The notes beneath the pieces were generated by a model. That model ran no database searches, was not told the DNA's origin, and saw nothing but the letters and a program-made list of their open reading frames with translations. A stretch of DNA of 64,000 nucleotides. Origin: Euglena gracilis (lineage: Eukaryota; Euglenida; Euglenophyceae; Euglenales). Shown in pieces: positions 1 through 9,880 of this stretch. A program made the translations under genes and the position numbers. Where the stretch lies: assembly GCA_039621445.1 (NCBI GenBank), contig CP154956.1:17489562-17553561 (forward strand), written 5' to 3'. Within the stretch, counting starts at the first letter, position 1. Each line of letters begins with the position of its first letter.

Positions 1-224
1 ACAATGTGTGGCTCAACGTGAGCAGCAGTCGGGAACTTTGTTCGTTTCAGGGAATCGTTCGGCAACCTCTTTTCTTCTTTGCCATTCCCAAAAATCCAAA
101 TTGTGTGGAGCTGAACAAAGTTGTGTGTGACGCCTGCGGTTTGGCATATCATTTTCATTGCCAAGATTTGCGGCGGCCACCAAAGTATGGCTCTTTTTTG
201 TGTAAAGCGTGTCGTGTTCCGTGA
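1..224 (+). pseudogene. PHD-finger ORF relic, copy A (internally deleted)
   Basis: The last ~45 codons read as the C-terminal part of a PHD-type zinc finger: VCDAC, then HFHC, then a final CKAC before a TGA stop at 222-224. PHD fingers bind two zinc ions through a Cys4-His-Cys3 pattern and usually read histone tails; they also occur in proteins of eukaryotic transposons. The first Cys pair is missing. Compared with the paralogue at 28767-29470, about 180 bp are deleted between the tract ending near position 75 and the finger, and the upstream part lies in another frame. The window edge cuts the 5' end. It is a dead copy of the same repeat as 29.1-29.8 kb; host or transposon origin is not decided by the sequence. 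Confidence 0.65.
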
Positions 225-374
225 TGTCCGCCACTCCGTGTCGTTGTGCTCCAAGGCAACCTAGCCTTCTGTTGTGTTGTAGAGTGCCCCCGACCCGCCT
301 CACTCGTTGAGGACCACCCGGCCTCGCAACCGCCCGCTGATTTTTCGTGACAGCGTTTTTTGCTTTTTACTCAG

Positions 375-545
375 GGTTGCCACAGATGCCCTAATGGAAA
401 ACGTGCCTGAACACAGATGCCTTAATCGAAAACGTGTCGTTGCCACAGATGCCCTCATTGAAAGCGTGCCTAACCACAGATGCCTTAATTTAAAACGTGT
501 CATTGCCACAGATGCCCTCATTGAAAACGTGTTCATGACCACGAA
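375..545. repeat. Degenerate tandem repeat with GAAAACGTG core
   Basis: About five units of ~32 bp, each reading roughly CACAGATGCC, a T/A-rich spacer and GAAAACGTG. The same units recur at 26350-26440, 28700-28735 and 29645-29730. In both PHD copies the array lies just downstream of the finger and is followed by the same tail (TTCATGACCACGAATTTC). It is part of the element that carries the PHD ORF. No coding role is seen. Confidence 0.8.
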
Positions 546-731
546 TTTCAGGGCAGGCATTTGGCGGGCTGAACACGTCTTTTAAAAAAGGGTGTTTTTT
601 AAAATAAAACACTACAAATAGGGGGAAAACCCTGTTTTAAACAACTTGTTTAAAAACAGCCCGGGAACCTTGGTCCTGGTATGACTGTTTCAACCATCTA
701 GGACAATGAATTTTGCCATTTGGGGACCACG

Positions 732-972
732 GGGGGTTGGTACGCCGTGGCGAGGGAGTCCGAATAGGGGGGGGGGTATATGGCGTGGCGAGGGGGTCGG
801 TGACCAGGGGGGGGGAGGGGTGTACCATGGTTTCCAACAAAATTTTCCTTCAAAAAATTGCGAAAATCCCCGGCGGCGTGGCGAGGGGGTCCGGCTAGGG
901 GGGGGGGAGGGGGGTAAATGGCGTGGCGAGGCCCTCGGAGAGGGGGGGGGGGGGAGGGGTGTACCAACCCCC
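732..972. mobile_element. G-tipped miniature inverted-repeat element, copy 1 (GGCGTGGCGAGG family)
   Basis: It starts GGGGGTTGGTAC and ends GTACCAACCCCC, perfect terminal inverted repeats, with internal GGCGTGGCGAGGG motifs separated by long G-runs. The collinear repeat at 21271-21290 lacks it. The flanks are CCACG (727-731) and CCACT (973-977); the empty site has CCACT at 21274-21278, so a 5-bp target duplication with one change is the simplest reading. No coding capacity. Related copies are at 3587-3812, 18169-18338 and 23534-23757. It is probably a non-autonomous DNA transposon; no transposase for it is visible in the window. Confidence 0.85.
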
Positions 973-1110
973 CCACTTGGATGTATATCCAAATTTGGTG
1001 AAAATTGGCCCATTTGGAAATAGAGTACCGTGCGGCGTGGAAAGATCTGATGAGCACCGCTGGTCGTCTGTTGAAAAGAGCTTTTGATCAAGGGGTAACT
1101 TGGCACCCTA

Positions 1111-1536
1111 CTAGTGGCTGAAAACTCCCCCCCCCCCCCTAGGGCCGCATTTTTCGGACCATTTCAGGGGGGGGGGATTTTCGGACCCTGGGAGCTTAAG
1201 CCCCATCCGTGTCACAGAGAACCATGGAATCTGAACCCAAGATGGACATAGCACCTGTTGGTGCATGAAGTTGAAGACCATTTTGCATTGGACCAATGAT
1301 GGTTCACAAGGATAAAAAATCGCTACCACGGCATGTATAAAAAAAAGAATTCCTTCCAAAAGCCCTTGCCTTGCGTCTTTGTTGACTTTTTTTTGGAGGG
1401 GGGGACCGGGCTTTTTCAAGGGGGGGCGGATTTTCGGACCCCTGGAAGCATAAGGCAAAAACGCCAAAATCTGGCCGATTTGACGGGAGGGGGGGGGATT
1501 TTCGGGGGAGGGGGGAAAGTTTTCAGCCACTGCCAG
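1111..1536. mobile_element. TA-flanked MITE with Tc1/mariner-like ends
   Basis: A 426-bp insert in repeat R, bounded by TA at 1109-1110 and 1537-1538. The uninterrupted paralogue has a single TA at 21412-21413. Its ends are inverted repeats containing AGTGGCTGAAAAC, close to the CAGTGG ends common in Tc1/mariner elements, which duplicate TA on insertion. The interior is G-run-rich and has no convincing ORF. A fragment of the same end (GGCTGAAAACTCCCCCC) occurs at 43231-43247. Confidence 0.85.
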
Positions 1537-1872
1537 TAACGTTGCACGCGGCCCGAGATACGCTCGCGATCGTCGGATCGGCCAGAATCTCAGTCGAAAT
1601 TTGTGGTAATTTTTGGTGATTTTTGGTTTAAGATGCTGAATAAACTGTACAGAAACGTTTTTTTCTCTTCGAATCGACCACCTGAGGGGTCCCGGGTGGC
1701 ACCAGAGTTGTGAAATTAGGATTTCCCAGTGACAGAAAATAAGAGCTCCAGGCGGCATGGCTGAATTTGGTGGTGATGGCCAGTCGTCCGATGAAGAGCT
1801 TTTGATTGAGGGGTTGCTTTGTACCTGGACGATTGACACAGCCAGAATACCCTCGAGATCGTCGGAGGGGCG

Positions 1873-2113
1873 ACGGCAGTACAGTTGGGGTGTTTTGGAA
1901 ACCCCCCCCCTGTACAGTTGGGATTTTCGGGACCCCCCCCCCTAGTGCCGACCGCCCCGAGACAGATGAAAATTTTGACACCAAAAATGGCCTTTTTAGA
2001 CCAAAAAAAAGGCCTTAAAATTTTTTTCCGGCACCTTCGGCACCGGTTTTTGGCCAATTTTTGGGGGGGGTTGGCAGTACAGTTGGGACCCCAGGACCCC
2101 CCCCCCCGGTGTT
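1873..2113. repeat. Short repeats built on GTACAGTTGGG
   Basis: Three copies of GTACAGTTGGG (around 1879, 1912 and 2079) are separated by C-runs and by unique sequence that includes GCACCTTCGGCACCGG. This resembles the other inverted-repeat, homopolymer-tipped elements, but I could not define both ends. No gene seen. Confidence 0.4.
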
Positions 2114-2167
2114 AAGCCCGTGTACCCCCCCCCTCCGGATTTGGACAAAGCCCGTGGACCCCCTACG

Positions 2168-2262
2168 CAGGCTTTAGCGGGAGGGGGGGGTACACGGGCT
2201 TTGTCCTGAGCCCTGTGTAGGGGTACACGGGCTTTGTCCTGAGCCCTGTGTACCCCCCCCAA
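2168..2262. repeat. ACGGGCTTTGTCC-type tandem/palindromic repeats
   Basis: Two tandem copies of a ~40-bp block (GTACACGGGCTTTGTCC followed by TGAGCCCTGTGTA). The same block makes up the arms of the palindrome at 3046-3188. Confidence 0.75.
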
Positions 2263-2396
2263 AGTGAAAACTGCAATGCACAGCGATTAGGCAGTATGAA
2301 TGCAGTCAGTTGCCGAAAAAAACCCAGGGCCAGGCAGAGTGTACAGCCACGGAATGTTTCTGGGGGAAAAAGCGGCGACTCAGGGAGCCGGTGGTG

Positions 2397-3005
2397 TCAA
2401 CGCTGTGGTCGCTTGCCCTTCACACGGGCTGGCAGAGGGGGCATATCACCACCGTCACAGCGCGGACAGCACCAGCTATTTCGGCTGGGAGCCATGGATC
2501 TCCCCCCACAGTCATAGTGCCACGCTTCGTTGCAACAGTCACACAACAAAGGCCACAAGAGGCCTCGGCGGCCCAGTGGCTCCAAGCAACGGGCACACGG
2601 CTGCCCAGCGTAACGATCCTCCGTGGTCTCAGTCTTGAGAACCAAGGCAGAGAAAGGGTAGGCAGCCCCGCCGTCTCGATTGCCACCGGCGCGCCCTCCG
2701 GAGCTGGCGGCGCCCGAAACGCCGCACTGTTGTACTCAGACCGGCGCAGCACGAGCAACATATTTTTTTACGCTCCCCTCAGGATGAGGAACGGCTGCCT
2801 CAAAAGTGTCCCCAAAAAGTGTTGTGTCAGTTGACTCTGCCGTCAAGGATTCCAAACCTCTCTCCGGGTCCCTTAGGAAATCATCAAGTGTGGGCAGGAG
2901 CGGGAGAGCCGACTCGGCCGCGTTAACGAGCTGTGCGGGCATCATAGCTGTAGAAAGGGAAAAAATAGGCCAACGGTCGCTACATGGCCGCTGTAGGGGG
3001 TCCAC
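2397..3005 (-). pseudogene. PHD-finger protein ORF with one in-frame TGA
   Basis: One frame stays open for about 200 codons except for a single TGA at 2736-2738. The N-terminal half contains LPTLDDFLRDPE, similar to YPELDDFF of the PHD relic at 28.8 kb, so the two belong to one family. The C-terminal half is a complete Cys4-His-Cys3 PHD pattern: CARC, CDCC, WHYDC and CPRC. After the finger comes a short basic tail (RVKGKRPQR) and a stop. Base composition is GC-rich, unlike the flanks. Inverted repeats enclose the ORF closely. It could be an ORF carried by a transposon or a decayed retrocopy; histone-tail binding is only inferred from the fold. Confidence 0.6.
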
Positions 3006-3045
3006 GGGCTTTGTCCAAATCCGGAGGGGGGGTACACGGGCTTAT

Positions 3046-3188
3046 AAAATTGGTGGGGGGGTACACGGGCTTTGTCCTGAGCCCTGTGTAGGGGTACACG
3101 GGCTTTGTCCGGAGCTACGCTCCGGACAAAGCCCGTGTACCCCTACACAGGGCTCAGGACAAAGCCCGTGTACCCCCCCACCAATTTT
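3046..3188. repeat. Near-perfect 143-bp palindrome (70-bp arms, 3-nt loop)
   Basis: The arms run AAAATTGGTGGGGGGG... and back to ...CCCCCCACCAATTTT, meeting at GGAGC-TAC-GCTCC around 3111-3123. Each arm holds two copies of the ACGGGCTTTGTCC block. It could extrude as a cruciform or form a long RNA hairpin. It lies immediately beside the inverted-repeat-flanked PHD cassette. Confidence 0.9.
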
Positions 3189-3344
3189 GATATAGAGACA
3201 GTACAGCAAAAAGTGCCAAAAAATGCAAAAAAATCTGACTCCCAGGACCAATCTCCGACCATTAATATGCAATGTCACGCCACTTTGCAATTCACCAAAT
3301 TCCGTAGCGTTGGCAGGGGGGGGAGGGGGGTCCCGAGATATCCT

Positions 3345-3492
3345 TTAACCAAAGGTTCGGGACGCTGGTTCTGTCCTGAACCCGGCGTCTCTAAAACGCC
3401 GCTTTAAACAAGGGGGGCGGTTCTGTCCAAAAACCGGCGTTCTGGACGGGAACGCCGGGTTTTGGACAGAACCGGCGTCCGCCCCCCACGAT
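3345..3492. repeat. Inverted-repeat element, GGTTCTGTCC family, copy 1
   Basis: Nested inverted repeats of the word GGACAGAACCGGCGTCC and its complement, with C/G-runs between. Related copies are at 21045-21175 and 21815-21975. The sequence just upstream (3235-3305) is the reverse complement of 21765-21815, so the flanks are shared too. Non-coding. Confidence 0.75.
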
Positions 3493-3950
3493 GGGTAGCA
3501 TAGCTTCACCCACACCGTGCCCCGGGCCCAAGGAAACGTCTCTTTTGGTCCTCGCCACAAGGAGAACCTCCTCATCACTCCCTGTGGGGGGTCGGCACGC
3601 CGTGGCGAGGTTTCCGGCTGGGGGGGGGGGGGGGGGGGGGTTTTTGGGGGGGCGGGGGGGGCCCGGGGGGGGGGGGGGGGGGCGGGGGTTTGCCAAGAAA
3701 ATTTTCTTTGGCGGGCCTGACATGGCGTGGCGAGGGGGTCTGAAAAGGGGGGGAGGGGGGGTAAAATGGCGTGGCGAGGGGGTCGGTGAGGGGGGGGGGG
3801 GAGCCGACCCCCCTGTGCGCTCACAGGTCAGCGGTAGCTATCCTGAGGTTCTGTACAAAGAGATGTTCGGTGACTTGGTGAGAGGTTAGTGGAAAATGAG
3901 CGAGGCTCATCTTCAATATATAAAGTGCCGGGGGGGGGGGGGCGTGTGTG
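3490..3950. repeat. Dispersed repeat S, copy 1 (filled site)
   Basis: The part before 3582 (GGGTAGCATAGCTTCACCC...) matches 18782-18878 closely; similarity resumes near 3885-3925 with ~18965-19000 (GGTTAGTGG, TTCAATATATA). The element at 3587-3812 splits this copy; the other has no insert. Confidence 0.7.
3587..3812. mobile_element. G-tipped miniature inverted-repeat element, copy 2
   Basis: 226 bp, starting GGGGGTCGGC and ending GCCGACCCCC. It is flanked by perfect 5-bp repeats CTGTG (3582-3586 and 3813-3817); the paralogous locus has a single CTGTG at 18874-18878. The interior repeats GGCGTGGCGAGGG and contains TTTGCCAAGAAAATTTTC. Its terminal inverted repeats differ from copy 1 by paired changes on both ends (TCGGC/GCCGA against TTGG/CCAA). 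Non-autonomous. Confidence 0.9.
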
Positions 3951-4427
3951 TTGTGCTGATCTTGCTGTGGGGGGGGGGTGCGTGCATGGCTGGCGTTTTT
4001 TTTTGTTTTTTTTAAAAAAACGTTTTTTTTTGTTTTTTATTAAAAAAAAAACGGGCAAAAAAACGGCAAAAAAAACAAAGGGGAAAATGATGGTCCAAAT
4101 TTTGCCTTTGCTCGCAAGGGTGAACCAATCTCAGCTCAAATGACTTGAAAACCAATACTTTTGGTTGTCTTCAACAAGAATGGTCAAAATAGGGCATTTT
4201 TCTGCCATTTTGGCTTGAAACCATTCCAAACTAACTTGAAACATCCCAAATTTGGTGTCTTTCTCTGACCGAGGATGGGCAAAAAAAGCTAAAATTAAAG
4301 GCAAAATTTTTTTGCCCTGGACCCTCAATGGCGTTTTTTTTGTTTTTTTTTAAAAAAAACATGTTTTTTTTTAAAAAAACGTGTTTTTTTTGACTTCGTT
4401 TTAAACGAAGTGCCAGCTATGGGTGTG

Positions 4428-4459
<32 letters not shown>

Positions 4460-4500
4460 TGCGTGTGTGTGTGTGTGTGTGTGTGGGTGGGTCCTTTGGT
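3951..4500. other. No gene; T/A homopolymers and a (GT)n microsatellite
   Basis: Contains hairpin-forming poly-T/poly-A tracts (3988-4075 and 4333-4400) with the GTTTTTTTT/AAAAAAAAC pattern, and a GT/GTGC microsatellite at 4423-4486. No coding signal on either strand. Confidence 0.7.
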
Positions 4501-5170
4501 GGTGTGTCACTCTGGGAGTGTAGTGTCAGCGTAGGGCTGTTTTGCTCCATGGATTGGGGTTAATTGTTGGCTTTGGTCTCGAACAGATGGGAACAGGGAC
4601 GTTGGTGCCAGATCAAGAAGAGGTTAGAGAGGACAGGAGTGTGAAGCGGGTGGGATTCATGTGGAGGGGAGTGGGTAAACCAAGGTCGACAGGTGGTCAT
4701 CAAAGGTGTTTACTGGGAATAAGGGAGGTCATGAAAGCAGCCAAAAGCAGTAAAAGTGGCTAAGATGTTTACAGAGATTTCTTTGGCGAGGGTGAGTGAG
4801 AGAGAAAGAGTCAGAAAGAGCGTGGTTCGCACTTGAGGCTGCAGAAAACACCTGGTCCAAATTAGGGCGGGGATGTAAGGTAACAGACACGAAAGTTCAT
4901 GAAATTGCAGTATTTTTGCGTAAGATTTTAGAGGCTATTTTTCAGCAAGTTTCAGTAAGGATTCAGAGTTTTTTGCCTGAGGGGATTCAGGCTCACTTCT
5001 GAGCCTGGCTCCTTGACGAAGGTTGATTTTTTCGCCCCCAAAAGCCTGACGGCCCTTATCCCGATACTAATAACTAATATTAATGCTACTGCTGGTTTGC
5101 GGCCAACAAGTTTTTTCACAGACCGCCTCACTTTCTCAATAAATAGGAGAGTGAACGAAGGGGGGGCTTA
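4501..5170. other. Unannotated single-copy-looking sequence
   Basis: Moderate base composition and no homopolymers, unlike its surroundings. Short open frames exist on both strands, but none shows a recognisable domain, intron border or codon bias. Nothing further can be supported. Confidence 0.4.
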
Positions 5171-5171
5171 T

Positions 5172-5815
5172 TCTAAAATCCAAAATGCCCAACACCCAAA
5201 ACGCAGAACACTACCCATAAAAACCCAAAACAGGCCAAAACCCCAGGATACAGCCCAAAACCCCAGACCACACCCAAACCAAAAACCCAGAACACACCAA
5301 AAACCCAGCCCAAAAACCCAGACCAGGCCGAAAACCTGGATGACAGCCCAGAAACCCAGAACACAGCCCAAAAACCCAAATCACAGCCCGAAAACCCAAA
5401 GTACAACCTAAAACCCTGGGGGTGGGCCGGGTCACGGGGGGGTCACGGGGGGGGTCACGGGGGGGGGTCACGGGGGGGATATGGCCTCCTCTTCAATGTT
5501 TCCGGCTTCCGCGACATTTGAAAAAAAATACTGAAAGCAGTTGTGATTGAAGCACGTGCGTTTGCGGACCCCAAAATAGGGGGGTGTTCAAATCCGGGTC
5601 ACGGGGGGGTCACGGGGGGGGTCACGGGGGGGGGGGGGGGGCACGGGGACGACACCCCCCCTGGAAGCCAAAAAACCATCACGCCCCCTAGAAAACCCAA
5701 AACCCCAGAACACAGCCCAAAAAGCTAGAACACACCCAAAAAACCAAAAAGACAGCCCAAAAACCCAGAACACAGGCAAAAAACCTGGACAGCCCAGAAA
5801 CCCACAACACAGCTC
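5172..5815. repeat. AACCCAGAACACAGCCC low-complexity array interrupted by GGGGTCAC blocks
   Basis: 5172-5410 and 5685-5815 are degenerate ~20-bp tandem repeats of the type CCCAAAAACCCAGAACACA. Between them, 5418-5480 and 5590-5645 carry CACGGGGGGGTCACGGGGG runs. The two GGGGTCAC blocks flank ~110 bp of other sequence, suggesting that an insertion split one array. Open frames here are artefacts of the repeat. Confidence 0.75.
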
Positions 5816-7100
5816 AAACTGGCCCAAGATGTGGAAATTGGCCCCAAGGTGTGGCACCAAAACCTGCCCCCCCGGTTTTTAAAACTGCCACCCACCCCTA
5901 TCGATTCTCAGACTACACTGTGCAGATTTCACTTCCAACCAGTTTCAAAAACCAAGGACTGCAAAATCAATCCACAAGACAGGAAAAAATGGTTTTCCAA
6001 TCTAAACTTGAGTCAAATGACATGGCATGTACAAAGCAAACAAACACAAACCAGGTGTTCGCAGCTTATTCCGGAACCTGAACACAGGGTTTTTCCACAG
6101 GGTAACCCAGAACCTGCTTCAAAAATAGACATTGGGATGGACATAGGAGGCTAGGCGCGCCGCTCGGGGGGGTCCGGGACCCCCCCCCCCCGCGGCCCCT
6201 GCGCGGCCGCCCGCGCGGCCGCTCGCCCCCCCCTCCCCCCACTGTGCCTAGCATAGCCAAGAAAAAGGCATTTTTTGAGCAAAAATGGTCCAAAAATGGC
6301 CAAAAATGACCACTTTTTGGACCCGAAAATGGGCCGCGCGCCGCCCGCGCGGCCGCCCTCGGACCCCCCTCCCCCCCCTCCCCCCCCCCTCCCACCGGGA
6401 CCCCAGCGGTGCCCAGCCTCCCCGTGGCGGGAGGGGGTCAACGTGCTAAGGCGCGGCGAACCGGGCCAAAATTCTGGGAAGAGGTGGACCCTCCCCACCT
6501 GCGTTATATGGGACCCGCATTACCTTAGAAGAAATGCCACCCAACCTTTTCCCTGACCCGTGTGCTCATGCACCATCAGATTTGCACCCCCCCCCCGACA
6601 GCCCTAAATTGGCTCTACATGACTCTGCAACCAAATTGTCTCATTCTTTCTGTCCCCCCCCACCCCCCAGTTTCCCCGCACTCATACGCCATATTTGCAA
6701 CCAACATTGACGAACGGGTGCCACTCATGCAACTGCTATGCAAGGCAACACGCCATTCAGCCAGCACCTCCCCACAATGAATGTGCGCAAATAATTAAAA
6801 CTAAAAATAATCATAATGGCGTAACTCCTCAAATCCTGGGAGCATAAAACGTTGTGTACGTGCCCCTCCCATGCCTCATTTTGAGGTTGAATTCCACCCT
6901 GGGCTGGCCCAGTGCTTACTGAGCGGATCTCCAAATCCCGCTGAGCGAGTTCCGAGTTCCCTGTTGATATGGCCCCAACTTCTGGCCTGCTCCTATGGGA
7001 ACGGTGTCATCTGCACCGGGACCCCAGCGGTGCCCAGCCTCACCGACTTTCGGGTGAGAGGTGGCAACATGCCCTAAGCATGGCTAACCGGGCAAACCTG
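5816..7100. other. Intergenic; GC-rich GCGCGGCCGC tracts and a duplicated GACCCCAGCGG block
   Basis: 6150-6365 holds NotI-like GCGCGGCCGC tracts and C-runs; a related tract is at 17920-17985, and both lead into CACTGTGCCTAGC. The block GGGACCCCAGCGGTGCCCAGCC occurs at 6398 and again near 7018, with a weaker form at 9670. No gene is recognised. Confidence 0.55.
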
Positions 7101-8980
7101 GGATGAGGTGGCCCCCACCTTTTTCCAGCTGAGCGCTTGACACACCACACAACCCTCCCCCCAAGGCAGGGGTATACCTATCGGCGCCCGTTCGCCCCTA
7201 GCCCCCCCCCCACAGCGCCACGTGGCCCCTGACAGCAACCCCGACCACCCACACCCAATCCAGGGGTCTCGTAGGCCCTTCTCTCATGTTCTCGGACAAC
7301 CTACCAGGCCTCTCTCGGACCTCTCCCCCCCTCTGCCCCGCCCCACCAGTGGAGGGGGGGGGCGCTTCTACACTGGCTCTTCCACCACTCGGCCCGGGGG
7401 ACCCTGGGCCGGCCTCCGACCTCCTGTACCTCCCTGCACAGTGGGAATCTATGCGCCATCGGGCGGGCACCTTCACATACTCGGGGGGCCTCTCCGGGAT
7501 ACCTTGAACAGCCACCAGCCCCCCGCCCACCCCCGGAAACTAGTCTTATTATTATTATTTTTTCCTCCTTACCTCCCCAAAGAGTCCAACGGGCAAGGGC
7601 TGCCTCACCCCCCTCCACCTCGCCACCCCGCGCCTAAGCTTCACAGCGCTGCTCAACATGCCTTTTCCCCTCTCACCACCCCCACCCTACCCCCCAACGC
7701 CCCATCGGGCATGGCTCTACCAAAACCGAGCGCAATCTGAACACCAATCACACACTAAACCCGACCCGACTTCCCCGGAGCGGGCCGCCATCCCCCGCCC
7801 GGGGGCCCAAATGGACTCTCACGGCCCTAAGGGGAAGCAACCGCCCCTGGGGGCCCCCAGCCCTGCTCAAGAGCTTCCACGAGCTCATCGTGATCCTCCC
7901 ACCCGGAACGCAAGCCGGGTGGTCACACAGCAAAAACCCTCCCTCCCTGTGTGGCCGGCCATCGCCCACGGGGCACAACGTACGCAGGTCACACACGGGG
8001 GGGGGGTTTTTCCCCCCCGACGTTACATGTTCTTGGCGGGCAATCAACACAGGACCATGTTGTGCACGGCCGGCAAGCGTACCCCGACAGGACTGCGCCA
8101 GGCTTGGGGCCGCCCAACGCAGTCCTTTGGGCTTGGTATACGCCCCTCAGTCCCCCCCCACCCCCATCACCCCCCGCCACCGAAGGACAAAGACAACACC
8201 CAAATATTCCCAGGTTATTTTCTCCGCTTGCTGGCCCAGTCACACCGGGAGACACTTGATGTGCAAGGGACCAAGGCATGTTAGGTCGTGCCTAGCTATC
8301 TGGGACGCGGTCATTTGCCTGCCCTAGCCATTCCTGAACCATCAAGCTGACACAGGCATACCCCCCCTCAGAAAGGAGTGGCTCCCCGGGAAATCCTCAA
8401 CCCAGCGCCCAAGACTGAAGGGACCCCCCCCAAAAAATAGACTATACATGACCCATGCCTCGGCAGATTCACCGCTACATCAGGTTAGCCCTTACATGGA
8501 GAACCCCTCGGAGGCACACCCAGTTTCCACGCCCCCCCCCCCAGCTAGCGCACAGTGGCAGTCATCCCTACCCCCAACCTCAGGCTCCTCTGTTTTTTTT
8601 GGTTTGGTTTGGTTTGGTTTGGTTTGGTTTTTTTTAAAAAACAACTACTTATTTATTTACGTGATAACCACCCGCAAGTCCTCCCTTGTGAGTGCCGGGT
8701 CCCACCCCTGGCATGATCATACAGTACCACCAACTGGGTTGACGGGGGCGACACCAGCCCTCTGAGACAAACCCCCCACCCTGCACCAGGCTGCCCCCCC
8801 CCCGACTTTCCAAGGCCTTGCACTGCTCAGGCATTGTGCCCATTAACACCCCCCCCCCTCAAATCAGCATCACCGAACAGCCCCGAACCCACTCGGTCCC
8901 CCCCCCCGCGCACTTGCTGCGAAAATCCAGGGACGGGCCCCCCACAACACGCTAACCCTCCCTCCGAAAGACACCTCCCC
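7101..8980. other. C-rich block without recognisable genes
   Basis: Very C-rich on the plus strand, which opens long proline/serine-rich frames without any domain (and glycine-rich ones on the other strand). A (TTTGG)n microsatellite lies at 8600-8632. I regard the long frames as compositional. Confidence 0.6.
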
Positions 8981-9300
8981 ACCCTGTGTGGGTGCTTGGC
9001 TCACGCCGGGCGGCAGCGCCGGCGCTCGCTCTAACGTCCTGGCCCGGCCCCAACCCCAGCCTATGTACGGGCCATGGACCAATGAGCTGCCGCCAAAGCC
9101 TGCGGCGGCCCATTCCCTCCCCCCCCTCCCCGGAGCTGATCGCTCGCCCCCCCCCCCCTTACAGACACATCACATCATACTACCCCCGGACCCTGTGCGC
9201 GCTCTGCCTGCCCCGCAACGTAGGGAGCCCCAGTGGAGGGAAACATTTGTTTCCGCCCCCCCCATCCAAACTGGCTTGAAGCCACATCACGACCTCCACA
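8981..9300. repeat. Module U, copy 1
   Basis: The segment GTGTGGGTGCTTGGCTCACGCC... with CCTGGCCCGGCCCCAACCC resembles 14110-14230 and 15130-15215. It opens a modular repeat whose later parts (T-rich microsatellite, CAGGCTGCCAGAA block, 36-bp minisatellite) follow at 10430-11426. Confidence 0.6.
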
Positions 9301-9372
9301 ACAAACTTTAGACGTCCCACCGCTCCTCTCCCGACCCAGAGTATCGTAGGGCCAAATTTCACGCCCCACCGT

Positions 9373-9646
9373 AATTTGACGGACAGCCCCCGAGAAAATT
9401 AAAGCTTCAAACCCGTCGCAAGGCTTTTCAGGCCCAACCAGACAAACTCTTCATCACCGGCCGACCTTAGAGGGACGACCGACGGGGCTAAAGCTAAATC
9501 AGGCTAAAAATTTGACGGACAGCCCCCGAGCACCCTAAAGCTTCACACCTGTCGCATGGCTTTTCAGGCCCAACCAGACAAACTCTTCATCACCGGCCGA
9601 CCTTAGAGGGACGACCGACGGGGCTAAGGCTAAATCAGGCTAAAAA
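9373..9646. repeat. Direct duplication of a 137-bp unit
   Basis: Two adjacent copies beginning ATTTGACGGACAGCCCC (9373 and 9510), almost identical. No coding content. Confidence 0.9.
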
Positions 9647-9880
9647 TACCTCCATTCCAAAGCCCCCCCCCCCAGCGGAGCCCAGCCTCTCCGTGGCGTA
9701 GGAGAGGAGTGGCCCCCACATCACCCCGGAGGTACGGCGACCAGGGTGCACCCAGCTGTTTCCCCCCCCTTTTCTGCATCATTTCTATGTTCCCCCACCC
9801 TCTCCCTGACCGACCCTTGAGAGGAGGGCCTGGTCCGGTGAAAACATCACATCACTAGCAAGCACCTCCTCATTCCCCCG

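Larger units (their letters stand above)
669..1872. repeat. Dispersed repeat R, copy 1 (carrying two insertions)
   Basis: The parts 669-731, 973-1110 and 1537-1872 are collinear with 21218-21770, with only point differences. Inside R, two ~300-bp sub-blocks resemble each other (both contain a GAAAAGAGCTTT-like motif and CGCGATCG/CGAGATCG), so R looks like a dimer of a satellite-like monomer. Two unrelated elements (732-972 and 1111-1536) interrupt this copy and are absent from the other, which makes the pair a natural filled-site/empty-site experiment. Confidence 0.85.
2114..3043. mobile_element. PHD-ORF cassette flanked by ~50-bp inverted repeats
   Basis: Positions 2114-2165 and 2995-3043 are inverted copies of one another, differing only in G-run length; both contain GGATTTGGACAAAGC or its complement. 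They enclose ~830 bp that hold the minus-strand PHD-finger ORF. The same ACGGGCTTTGTCC word forms the neighbouring palindromes at 2168-2262 and 3046-3188. It may be a DNA transposon unit, or two small elements that happen to flank the ORF. No target duplication could be assigned. Confidence 0.5.

Noticed and set aside
4196-4220. Dinoflagellate spliced-leader-like sequence (CCATTTTGGCTTGAA)
   Set aside because: Only a partial resemblance, without a donor site or tandem gene context.
7198-9370. Several Pro/Ser-rich genes
   Set aside because: C-rich composition opens all frames; no domain, no intron border and no codon bias beyond composition.
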